DNA of 10,611 nucleotides, from contig MU634717.1 of NCBI GenBank assembly GCA_026770595.1, positions 1-10,611 on the forward strand, given 5' to 3'. Under the pieces are notes generated by a model. The model was not told where the DNA came from, did no database searches, and saw only the letters and a program-made list of their open reading frames with translations. Below, piece after piece: positions 1 through 7,863 of the stretch (positions within the stretch are counted from its first letter, which is position 1; every line of letters begins with the position of its first letter). A program made the translations under genes and the position numbers. This stretch comes from Ochromonadaceae sp. CCMP2298 (lineage: Eukaryota > Sar > Synurophyceae > Ochromonadales > Ochromonadaceae).

Positions 1-10
1 AGTACCTCAC
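1..10 (-). other. Start of intron 1 of the leftmost gene
   Basis: Read on the minus strand, GTGAGGTACT follows the codon CAG. CAG|GTGAGG fits the eukaryotic 5' splice-site consensus and resembles the donors of the LRR gene in this window (GTAAGT, GTACGA, GTAAGC, GTACAC). Only ten bases are visible, so the call rests on the donor alone. Confidence 0.45.
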
Positions 11-220
11 CTGGTTCACTCGGAGGATTCTGTCGAGCGCTTGGAACCTCTTGCTGTCGGGCGGTAGGTCTCTCATGACCATCATGTACATCTGGATCAT
101 CCTCTTTAGCTCCTTCCCCTCGATCTGCTCGTCCGCCGTGATCGCCAGGTAGCGCTTCCTATAGTAGGTGTCCTGCGCCAACTTGCGGAACTTGAATTCG
201 TGCTTCAGTGGGTCGACCAT
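11..220 (-). CDS. Unrecognised protein, first coding exon (partial)
   Basis: On the minus strand an ATG at 220..218 opens a frame of exactly 70 codons that reaches CAG followed by GTGAGG at 10..5, a consensus splice donor, so the first coding exon probably ends at 11 in phase 0. The frame also stays open to the edge, so continuation without splicing cannot be excluded. The start is supported by a purine at -3 (ACAAG before ATG) and by the change to AT-rich DNA immediately upstream. The peptide begins MVDPLKHEFKFRKL and is highly charged and probably helical, with a Met-rich stretch (MIQMYMMVMRDLP) around residues 41-53 and no signal peptide or membrane segment. I do not recognise the family. 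The rest of the gene lies left of the window. It is divergent from the MFS gene and shares a spacer of about 1.2 kb with it. Confidence 0.6.
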
Positions 221-344
221 CTTGTATTATGTTAAAAGAAGTGTCTATAGATTCAAATCGATGCCGCGACACCCGGGACGTAAAATGACTTCCGGTCCGT
301 TGGCGGGTGCCACGGTCAGAGAGCCGTACATCAACCCACCGTTC

Positions 345-371
345 TACGTAAGTTACGCTGTAACTTACGTA
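345..371. repeat. Perfect 12-bp inverted repeat with 3-nt loop
   Basis: TACGTAAGTTAC (345..356) is followed by GCT and then by its exact reverse complement GTAACTTACGTA (360..371). It starts 125 bp upstream of the start codon of the leftmost gene. It could be a dimeric transcription-factor site or a 5'UTR hairpin. No known factor is assigned. Confidence 0.85.
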
Positions 372-540
372 ACTCGGAGGAGTTTTGCGTTTTGCGCATA
401 CAGTCTACTCATCTTACCAAAAGTGGATTGTCACGAAAACATCAACAGCCGGGCCGCACAGCTACAAAACGTGGCTGTTCGACCCCGCTGCTTCGATCGC
501 TATGAGCTAAGAACGGTTCAATCGTTCATACGCACACGAA

Positions 541-595
541 ATGTCCCAATCTTGACATGTCCCAATCCAGGGAATCCAAAAAATCTTGACTTGTC
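541..595. repeat. Degenerate short direct repeats (ATGTCCCAATC, AATCTTGAC)
   Basis: ATGTCCCAATC occurs at 541..551 and again at 557..567, a 16-bp period. The overlapping word AATCTTGACATGTC (548..561) recurs as AATCTTGACTTGTC (582..595). They may be clustered binding sites or slippage remnants; CCAAT lies inside the first pair. Confidence 0.6.
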
Positions 596-708
596 AACTG
601 AGCATTTCGGGTGCCCATTGCTAGCAGTTACTGCGAAACGTCTGCTAATTGCGCATAAACAAAAGCAAAAAAATCACTTTTAGATGCAATAAATTGATGT
701 TTTTTCCC

Positions 709-908
709 TTTTAAAGATCAGTAAAGGTACTGTAACATATATATTGCACATCTGATAAGCTAGTGTATAATTGCATTATTTTTAGAAATTTGGTTTTGGG
801 TGTGGTTTGGGTGGTGGATTTTGAAAAACGATCAAGCTGCAATTAAAGACTGACTTTGAAGATGTGCAACCTTATGCTACAGTACGTTACTGTACTGATC
901 TTTTAAAA
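709..908. mobile_element. Foldback MITE-like element (non-autonomous, about 200 bp)
   Basis: The ends are imperfect inverted copies about 45-49 bp long. The left arm (709..753) starts TTTTAAAGATCAGTA and ends TTGCACATCT. The reverse complement of the right arm (860..908) starts TTTTAAAAGATCAGTA and ends TTGCACATCT. Both carry GTACTGTA and then CATA in between, with a few indels. The 106 bp between the arms has no coding potential. This is the shape of a miniature inverted-repeat (foldback) element. No clear target-site duplication is visible, partly because both ends sit in T/A runs, and no transposase is in the window. A solo arm lies at 8484..8527. The alternative is a large regulatory or transcript-end hairpin. 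Confidence 0.5.
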
Positions 909-928
909 AATTGTGACAAGATTTGGAC

Positions 929-981
929 GTGAAATGACTATTAGGTGGGAGCATAAGGCTCAAGGGGTAGTGAAATGACTA
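929..981 (+). repeat. 12-bp direct repeat GTGAAATGACTA
   Basis: The exact 12-mer occurs at 929..940 and 970..981, 41 bp apart start to start, both in plus orientation and upstream of the MFS gene. A weaker relative, GTAAAATGACTT, occurs near 280..291. Function unknown. Confidence 0.6.
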
Positions 982-1062
982 CTTACGTGGGTGAGGAACC
1001 TCTCTCTTTCATTTGGAGGTGAAAAAAAAATCGAAAAAAGGGAAAATCTGGGAGAGGGTAAA

Positions 1063-1181
1063 AAAAAGCTTTTTAGGGGCCAATCTGCCCGAAAAGAGGT
1101 GAAAAAGGTGTTTTTACACCCTATTTTTAAGCCTTTTCACAAAAAAAAATCTCGCCCAAAAAAGCCCTTTCTTTTGGGGCG
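1063..1181. repeat. Cluster of A/T-rich hairpins
   Basis: Several self-complementary pieces follow one another: AAAAAGCTTTTT (1063..1074, palindrome); GGTGT-TTTT-ACACC (1107..1120); an enclosing pair GTGAAAAAGG (1099..1108) with CCTTTTCAC (1132..1140, one base shorter); and CGCCCAAAA (1153..1161) with TTTTGGGGCG (1172..1181). Homopolymer A runs of 7-9 bases separate them. The cluster ends about 210 bp upstream of the MFS start codon. Confidence 0.55.
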
Positions 1182-1200
1182 GTTGAACGTTCGGTTGCAG

Positions 1201-1232
1201 TGTGTCAGAGGCTGCAGCTAGCTTCTGACACA
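1201..1232. promoter_or_regulatory. Inverted repeat TGTGTCAGA...TCTGACACA upstream of MFS gene
   Basis: TGTGTCAGA (1201..1209) and TCTGACACA (1224..1232) are exact reverse complements. Pairing extends through GCT/AGC (1211..1213, 1220..1222) across one G/T position, leaving a 6-nt loop. A further half-site TTGACACAACC follows at about 1249..1259, overlapping a CCAAT box at 1258..1262. The site lies 160-190 bp upstream of the MFS ATG, a plausible operator position; regulatory use is inference. Confidence 0.5.
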
Positions 1233-1282
1233 ATCCAAAATGGCGATGTTGACACAACCAATGACGATGTTCTCATAGTGGA

Positions 1283-1307
1283 TTGACTTTGATTGCCGCG
1301 AAGTCAA
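1283..1307. promoter_or_regulatory. Inverted repeat TTGACTT...AAGTCAA upstream of MFS gene
   Basis: TTGACTT (1283..1289) and AAGTCAA (1301..1307) are exact 7-bp inverted copies 11 bp apart, 86-110 bp before the MFS start codon. This is a possible dimer site close to the likely transcription start; the assignment is inference. Confidence 0.4.
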
Positions 1308-1392
1308 CTTCAGCGCAAATCGCCGCGCTTGCAGTCGTAAGCGAGACAGCTTATCGACGAACTTGTGGGCGTCGCCGAGCTTGGTACACACA

Positions 1393-2856
1393 ATGTCAAA
1401 GACTAGTGTAAATAGGGGCGTGCTGATAGGGTCCATAGCCATTTTCATCTCCTTCCTGGGCGCCACGCTGACATTTCCGTTCCTGCAAGCGCAGCGAGAC
1501 AAGTTCGAGTGCGATGCGCTCTGCTACGGAAGCATGCAGAGCGTCCGCTCGGGGCTCTCCATGGTGGGCACTGTGATGGTGGGTCGCATGTCTGATCGCC
1601 TGGGCCGAGCGCTGGCACTGTGGATCGGCACTTTTGCCTCGCTGCTCTCGTACCTCATAAACTACTACGGGAACTCCATGACAGCCGTCTGGATCGCTTT
1701 GATCCCCCCCAGCCTGCTGAACCAGAATTTCAGCGTGCTGAAGGCGCTCTTTGCAGATTACGGGACGGAGTTCGAGTTCTCCGAGGCGGAGCGGGCCTCT
1801 GCTGTGGGGCGGCTGGGCATGGCTGTAGGCGTCTCCTTCATGCTAGGTCCAGTCATCGGGGCGCAGCTGCTGTCCAACTACAACGAGGCCACCCTCGCGG
1901 CCCTATGCCTCACCCTCTTCTCCGCAGTCTGCCTGCTCTTCCTGCCTGTGCCCAATATGAGCGCGAAGCCGAAGGAGGAGGGGAAGAGGCCAGAGGTGGG
2001 GGTTTTGCAGCAGATCAGGAGCGCCATAGTTGGGTTCTTCTACATGCCCGCTGTGCAGACCCCCGGAGCACGGCTTCTACTCTTCATGCGCTGCGCGATG
2101 GGGCTGGCTTTCAGTGTGTTCATGACTGTGTGGACCGTCTCGCTGAAGAGCAGGTTCGACTTTGGACCCAAAGATCACGCTTATTTTATGGGCTGGATTG
2201 GCCTATGGTATGCTCTGAGTCAGGGTGTCATAGCGCGCGAATCTATCCGTCTCTCGGGCAACAACCCCACGAATCTATTGCTGCTATGCGTGGTAGGGCT
2301 GTCTGTGGGGCGAGTGGCTGCGATGACTACTGATTCTCTCTACATGGTGTACTTCATAATGGCTGCTGTCATCATAGCCTTGGGGGTCATGAACACTGCC
2401 ATGGCATCAGCATGCACCCACCTCGCAGGAAGGGACCAGGTAGGCGGCCTGTATGGGGTTATCGACGCGTTCGAATCGCTAGCTGGGCTTGTGGGCCCCA
2501 CCCTAGGCGGACTGCTGTTCAAGTACAATCCCCTGCTGCCCATCGCAGTTGTCGTGCTTATGTATGCACTAGTGTTCGTAGCCGTCTACCTGTACTACCA
2601 CAAGCACATCATATGCGTAGACACTGAGGCAAGGGACAAGGGGGACAAGGCTCTGGAGATCTCCGTCTCCCCACCGGGGAAAGCAGAGAAACCAAGAGAG
2701 AAAACAGTCGGACTTGCCTCACCCCGTGGGGCGAGATCCAGCGCCCGTGGCTCGCCCGTCACCGTTGCGACAGGTTTCAGCTCCTCTGGCAGCAGCTCTG
2801 ACGACGACTGCGTGGCATCGCGACTGCGCAGTAGAGAGGACAAGAAGAGCCGCTAG
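1393..2856 (+). CDS. Major facilitator superfamily transporter, DHA1-like, 12 TM
   Basis: Predicted polytopic membrane protein of 487 residues that should move a small solute by proton-coupled antiport or related transport. I count twelve hydrophobic segments, near residues 10-31, 47-63, 73-91, 97-113, 137-159, 167-186, 228-250, 263-280, 293-310, 316-337, 351-376 and 382-402. The loop between TM2 and TM3 has the MFS signature motif A (G64-R-M-S-D68-R-L-G71-R72). TM5 carries a motif C-like G146...G152-P153-x-x-G156, typical of 12-TM antiporters, echoed by GLVGPTLGG at 365-373. A central loop (189-210) and a hydrophilic Ser/Lys-rich tail (about 403-487) are cytosolic by the usual topology. I chose ATG 1393 (A at -3); the frame extends upstream to 1363 only through a TTG. 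The gene is intronless and complete. The family call is firm; substrate and membrane are unknown. Confidence 0.88.
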   Translation: MSKTSVNRGVLIGSIAIFISFLGATLTFPFLQAQRDKFECDALCYGSMQSVRSGLSMVGTVMVGRMSDRLGRALALWIGTFASLLSYLINYYGNSMTAVWIALIPPSLLNQNFSVLKALFADYGTEFEFSEAERASAVGRLGMAVGVSFMLGPVIGAQLLSNYNEATLAALCLTLFSAVCLLFLPVPNMSAKPKEEGKRPEVGVLQQIRSAIVGFFYMPAVQTPGARLLLFMRCAMGLAFSVFMTVWTVSLKSRFDFGPKDHAYFMGWIGLWYALSQGVIARESIRLSGNNPTNLLLLCVVGLSVGRVAAMTTDSLYMVYFIMAAVIIALGVMNTAMASACTHLAGRDQVGGLYGVIDAFESLAGLVGPTLGGLLFKYNPLLPIAVVVLMYALVFVAVYLYYHKHIICVDTEARDKGDKALEISVSPPGKAEKPREKTVGLASPRGARSSARGSPVTVATGFSSSGSSSDDDCVASRLRSREDKKSR

Positions 2857-2862
2857 GTTCCC

Positions 2863-2895
2863 AGGTTCCTAGAGCACCACAGCCCGTAGGAACCT
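2863..2895 (+). repeat. Inverted repeat just after MFS stop
   Basis: AGGTTCCTA (2863..2871) pairs exactly with TAGGAACCT (2887..2895) across a 15-nt loop, 6 bp after the stop codon. The preceding TAGGTTCCC (2854..2862), which includes the stop codon, is a direct copy of the left arm. It would form a hairpin at the start of the 3'UTR. The word CTAGGAACCC, related to the right arm, recurs at 3291..3300 and 10353..10362. Confidence 0.6.
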
Positions 2896-3156
2896 ATAGC
2901 TCCAAGTTTTGGGCGTGTCCAAGGATTACGCCATTGTTTCAATATTTTTAGGGAAATCCCTTTTTGTGAACATATGTCTACCATCTTGATATTCCAACAA
3001 AAGTGTATCTAATTACCAAACCCCGATACCGGGACTTTTTCATGCGCCACGGCTGTGCAGAACAAAACACCGCGGAGCTCATGAATTCAAACCCCCTGTT
3101 GACTGCTGCTCTGCTGGTCTCTGCCCAAGCATCTCGCCGTCGTATTGTCTGTCCAT

Positions 3157-3176
3157 CTCTGTGTACGTACACAGAG
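3157..3176. repeat. Perfect 20-bp palindrome
   Basis: CTCTGTGTACGTACACAGAG equals its own reverse complement over all 20 bases, with no spacer. It lies 301 bp after the MFS stop and 556 bp before the LRR start. It could be a binding site for a homodimeric factor; no identity is assigned. Confidence 0.85.
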
Positions 3177-3337
3177 TTGGGTGATTTAGGGGTATTTCGG
3201 GAAATTCCAAATTCAGGTGTCACGGCCTATTTTTAGGGGTAAATTTGAGTGTTTTTGACCCCCGGTGTAACGGCAATGGAGCATGGCGACCTAGGAACCC
3301 TGCTGCTGTAGGGACATGGCAGTTGGTTGGGGTGGGA

Positions 3338-3356
3338 GGGGATAGATCTTCCCCAA
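3338..3356 (+). promoter_or_regulatory. 19-bp motif shared with DUF1275 gene upstream region
   Basis: GGGGATAGATCTTCCCCAA is identical to the reverse complement of 10324..10342. Relative to the gene downstream of each copy the orientation is the same. This copy starts 394 bp before the LRR start codon. The core is nearly palindromic (GGGGA..GATC..CCCC). The words CTAGGAACCC (3291..3300) and CCATTGGG (3374..3381) also occur near the second copy. It is either a common cis-element or a fragment of a dispersed repeat. Confidence 0.5.
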
Positions 3357-3731
3357 TCGGGATCCAAGGATCGCCATTGGGATCGACCGTGCAAGACCTT
3401 GCCAGCTTCTCGAGTTGTGCCAGCTGCGCTTGTTTCTAAAAGTGTGACGTCGCTGCAAGGATCTGCAGATCTGCTGTCGCTACTGCCCAGCGAGTGTCGG
3501 AGTCCCACCTGTCTGGATCTTCATTCCACTGTGCTGCCGGGTACTAACCCCATTAACCACCAATGTCAGTCGCCAGCGCGCGGGGAGGGGTGTCCCGGTC
3601 TGACTTCCAGAAGTAAGCTTCCGACGTTTTCCTTACCTGCACTCTTCGGACACAGTCCTCACCCAGACAAGAGTCTCGCCCAGCTGAGTTAACTCATCCT
3701 TTGCTCCTCCTTCACGCCTCCTTTGCAAATC

Positions 3732-6700
3732 ATGTACCATCTACCATACAGGATACTGCACGTGTGGCGTGGCTCCTGCGCACGGGCCAGGGACCCTTTG
3801 CAGCTCCCTGCAGAGGCCTGCGCCGCCTTCAAGACGCGCATCAACAGCCTGGCCACGGCGGAGACCCGGTCCACACTGGATCTGTCGCACTGCGGTCTCG
3901 ACGATTCACTGGTAAGTGAGACAGCCCGTGAATACTGTCTACCCTCTCTCCCTTTTACTCACCCCTGTCTCTCCCTCTCACTCACCCTGGTCTCGCCTCC
4001 ACCGTCCCCACTGCCTCCACTGCCCCCACCCGGTCCCCTGCTCCCTTATTCCCCTGCTGCCCTGATCCCCTACTCCCCTGCTCCCTTATTCCACTTAACT
4101 TCTTCACCCCCGCAATTGTAGGCCAAGCTGCTGATCGAGGTGCTGGCTATGCGGCCCATCATCCCACGCCTCGACCTGAGCGGCAACAGCTTAACAAACG
4201 AGGTACGAATAGGGGAATAAGGGAATAGCTGCCCCTGTCTTCGTGCCTGTCGGTAGCTGATTCTAGACACCTGTCTACCCTGCCCCTTCTGCCTCCTCTG
4301 CCCCTTCAGCCCTATTCCCTCTGCCCCCTCTGCCCCCTCTGCCCCCTGTACTTCCTCTACCTCTACCCTCTCCACCTCTAACCTTCTGCCTCTACCTCCT
4401 CTACCCCTCTACCCCGCAGACGGTGAAGTTGCTCCTACGGCTGCTCAAGGGGCAGACCAATCTGGTGCGCAAGATCGACCTGGACGACCGCCTCAGCACC
4501 GCATTCCTGGGAGAAGTGCGCCTGCATACCTCTCATACCCCTACCTCTCCTACCTCTACCTCTGGGACCTCTGTAGACGCAGCCCTGCTGGCAGATGTGG
4601 CCATGGTAAGCTCTGAAGTCTGAAGTTTTATGTTCTATATTCTATGTATTCTACTTTTCGACTTCTGGATCTCCTTTGCTGACTCCCTCCACACCCTCAC
4701 CTATCCTCCTCTGCTGTCCCCTGCCCACTGACATCTGACCACTCCCTACTGTCTGCTATTCTTCTCTGCTGTCTGCTATTCCTCTCTGCTGTCCACTCTC
4801 TGCTATCCCCTATCCCCTATCCCCTATTCACAGCTGACGGAGGCTCTGCGCTTCGCCAACGCCCAAGCCTTCGTGCGCAGTACGTACTTAGCCATGCGGA
4901 GGTCCGCCGGCTCCGGCACCATGCAGGCCCAAGAGGCAGAGGCGGGTGCAGTGGGGGCAGGGGCAGAGGATGTGGTGCAGGAGTCGTTGCTGCAGGCGCT
5001 GTGGGGCAGGGTCTTCGGTGACGGTGAGGCGCAGCTGCTCAGCAGGGTGCGCGCGTCAGGCCTGGGTGGGTCGGGGGCGTCGGGGGGATTGGGGACGATG
5101 GGGGGGTCGGGAGCCATGGGATACCCGGAGCTGGAGGCTTTGGTGCTGACTGGCTTCTGTCTAAGGGGTGAGCTGGCAGCCCTGAGTGAGAGGCAGATGC
5201 AAGCGATCGACTACGCACCTCCTACGGCGCCTACGGGGCCTACTCTGCCGGGGTCTCCCTCTCTGGATCCCAGATCAGATGTCGAGGGCCCCCCCAGCCC
5301 CACCCGCATGAGCCCTACCAAAGTGACCACAGTGACGTTGACCCTCCCAGATAGCGCACTGTCTCCGCGCCCACACCCAGTGGAGTGTGTACCGGTACAG
5401 CTCGAGAACGCAGTGGTAGAAGGGAAGGAGAGTGCCCAGGCGCCAGTGCCAGTGGCGGTGTCCCCGGAGGTGTCCCCAACCCCTAAGCGGAAGTCTCTGT
5501 CCCTCTTCAGCTCAAAGTACGTACAAAAGATGCTGCACGGCACGCCCAAGGCCCCTCCCGCACCCACACCCACACCTGCACCCACACCAGCAATAGCACT
5601 AGCACCTGCACTGAGTAATGGTAAAGGAGGGGGCTTGGACTTACTCAGGGGGGACGAGATCGCCAAGCTACAGCAGCAGTCCCCAGTGCCACACCGGTCG
5701 GGCCCGCAGACTGAGTACTTCGAGGCCAGCCCAGAAGCCCTGCAGCACCTCCAACCCCGCGAATTGGACGGCACTGGTGGTAATGACAGAAGTAGTGGAT
5801 CCGAGAAGAGGCAAGAGTATGGGTACGGGGACGAGGGTGGTGGGTTGGAGTCACGGTACGTACAGTGGCCAATGCACAGCCAGGTGCTGCGACTGTGCAA
5901 CGGGGGGAAGACGGAAGCCGAGCTAGTGCACATGTTCCCACCCCCCGCGTCTCCCCATCCCCTATCTCCCCCCCTGCTGCTCCTCCTGCGCCACAACCGT
6001 ATAACCCACCTAGAACGTATGACACTCAGTCGTTTCTCCCACCTTACCGACCTCGACCTTGCGAATAACCACATCCAAGATGTGAAAGGCCTGCCCCCCA
6101 CCCTGCGGCGACTGGACCTCTCCCACAACCGCATCACCAATGTCTCCGCCCTACTCGCCCTCACCCTCCTGGAACAATTAAACCTCGCAGACAACAAGGT
6201 ACACACTATTTAACCCACTGTGTGTATTTAAACCCCTCTGACACATAACCCCCTCCCTTGCACACCTGCAGATCAAAAACTTCCACGCACTTCCCGCACA
6301 CCTTCAGCGGCTCGACCTCAGCCACAATCTCATCTTCGCCCTAAGCACCCTGCGCTCTCTAGCTCTCAGCCCCTACCTACAATCGGTCGATCTCACCGGC
6401 AACTCGGTGTTGGAGGCGCCCTCTTGGAGGGTCGCCCTGCGCTCCGTCCTGCCCCACCTCGACCAAGTTAATGGCAAGCCCCTGCCTAGGCCACGCAGAA
6501 TGGGCGCCCCTGTGGTCTTAGACCTAGGCGCCCCCCCCACCCCTGTCGCCACTACCTGCCCCGCCACCATCGTATCTCGCAGTCCACAAAGAGTCCCCAG
6601 AGTATCTCTCAAGCAGCAGCGGCAGAACGACGCACTGAGGTCCCTCCGGCACCAGGAGAAGAAACTAGAAAGGGAGGAGTCGCGGGCTAGGGTAGAAAAA

Positions 6701-7780
6701 GACCTCCAAAGTCGGGCGACGAAGACCATAAAAACCCTCTCTCATGAGGAGGTTCCAAACCTGGTGAGGCGGATGAGCGTGACCACGATGAGCTTCGAGC
6801 GAAGCCTGGCCAAGCACCATCCCCCACCCGCCCCCCGGTCTGTATCACCCCGCCCGCGGGCCATCTCGCCTCGCCCTCGGGGGCAACAGGGACTAGGTCC
6901 CCAGGGACTGGTTCCCAGGTCCCCCACGAAGCCTGGCTGGCGGGAGGTGGACCTGGAGCAGTGGGTGGCGGAGGCGGCGGAGGAGATGGGGGTGGGCGCG
7001 CTGTGCGTGGGGGAGGCCTTTGGGCTGGAGGAGGAGGACCTGGCCCTAGCTGCCGAGGCCTTCGCTACTGTGCCCCTCTTCGCCTCACAAGACCTGCCCC
7101 TAGACGTGGAGTACGCGCTAGCCCAGCTCGCACCCTCAGACCCCCTGCGCAGACGCGTGGGCGTGCAGCTGCAGGAGAGGGGGCGTTTGGCGAGATTGAT
7201 GCTGCAGGTCGAGAGTGCATTGGCTCTCGCCGCGCGGGGGGGGGTCCCCGCCTCCGAGGCGCTAGGCGCTGCACTGGGGTCGGGCGAGGGCGAGGCGAGT
7301 AATAGGAAACTTCTGCTTAAGCACGGGTGCAGGCTGGAGGACTCTCCTGTGAAGTCATCTGGGGGGTATGGGCATGCGGCGTCTGCCTCTGCCTCCGCCT
7401 GCGCCTCTGCCAACACCTCTTACGCCCCTGACCCGATGCACAGCGAGTACGCGTACCGCCTGGAGGCAGAGGGAGAGGGAGAGGCAGAGGCAGAGGATGG
7501 GGGCGACTTCAGCTACCGCATCCTGGATCTGGAGGGTAGCCAGCAGGGCAGCCTGAAGCACTCAGACCAGAAGGGTGGTGACCCGCCAGCAGATGTGCCC
7601 GCCGAGTCCCAGTCCCAGTCGGATCCTGTGAAGTCGGATTCTTTGATGGGCAGGCTGCGCAGCCGAATGACGTCGCGTATCACGGAGGTCATGCGTGCGG
7701 GGGTGGCGAAGAATATGCGCCCCTCCGACTCCACCCCCACAAACACGGACGCACCACCACCACCCCCACCGGCACCCGCA

Positions 7781-7863
<83 letters not shown>

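Larger units (their letters stand above)
221..1392. other. Divergent intergenic/promoter region
   Basis: This 1.17-kb AT-rich spacer separates the leftmost minus-strand gene from the plus-strand MFS gene, so it should hold both promoters. No protein in it looks real: the open frames present have no hydrophobic pattern, no recognisable motifs and A-run-driven lysine composition. It contains a perfect hairpin at 345..371, short direct repeats at 541..595 and 929..981, a foldback element at 709..908, a run of A-rich hairpins at 1063..1181, two further inverted repeats at 1201..1232 and 1283..1307, and a CCAAT box at 1258..1262. No convincing TATA box was picked out. Confidence 0.7.
2857..3731. 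other. Intergenic region between MFS and LRR genes
   Basis: The 3'UTR of the MFS gene and the promoter/5'UTR of the LRR gene must lie here. The first ~390 bp are AT-rich, the rest more GC-balanced. TATTTTTAGGG occurs at 2943..2953 and 3228..3238, and TTTAGGGGTA at 3185..3194 and 3232..3241. A perfect palindrome lies at 3157..3176 and the shared 19-bp motif at 3338..3356. A plus-strand open frame of about 120 codons at 3327..3692 starts without an ATG-supported context, shows no motif, and is not called a gene. An upstream non-coding exon is possible but not shown. Confidence 0.65.

Noticed and set aside
168-683. 171-codon plus-strand frame overlapping the leftmost gene
   Set aside because: It overlaps the better-supported minus-strand exon, crosses the perfect hairpin and AT-rich spacer, and shows no motif. 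I leave a small chance that part of it is transcribed.
1363-1392. Longer MFS start at TTG 1363
   Set aside because: TTG is not a normal eukaryotic start; ATG 1393 has A at -3 and sits just before the first membrane segment.
1620-2333. 237-codon plus-strand frame inside the MFS gene
   Set aside because: A shifted-frame shadow: the MFS frame has twelve hydrophobic segments and motif A, while this one is Arg/His/Cys-rich and featureless.
3327-3692. Possible extra gene or coding exon upstream of the LRR gene
   Set aside because: Random-looking composition, no conserved motif, and no splice pair that extends the LRR frame in a way I can justify.
4803-4828. Telomere-like heptamer (GGGATAG on the minus strand) as an interstitial telomere
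   Set aside because: Only three copies, not a known telomere unit that I can name, and it lies in an intron full of other C/T slippage repeats.
5211-6206. 331-codon open frame antisense to LRR exon 4
   Set aside because: The plus strand is clearly coding (LRR consensus). The antisense product is Ser/Arg/Gly-rich without motifs, as expected opposite a GC-rich coding region.
6742-7416. 224-codon open frame antisense to LRR exon 5
   Set aside because: Its Ala/Ser/Arg composition mirrors the coding strand, with no domain pattern.
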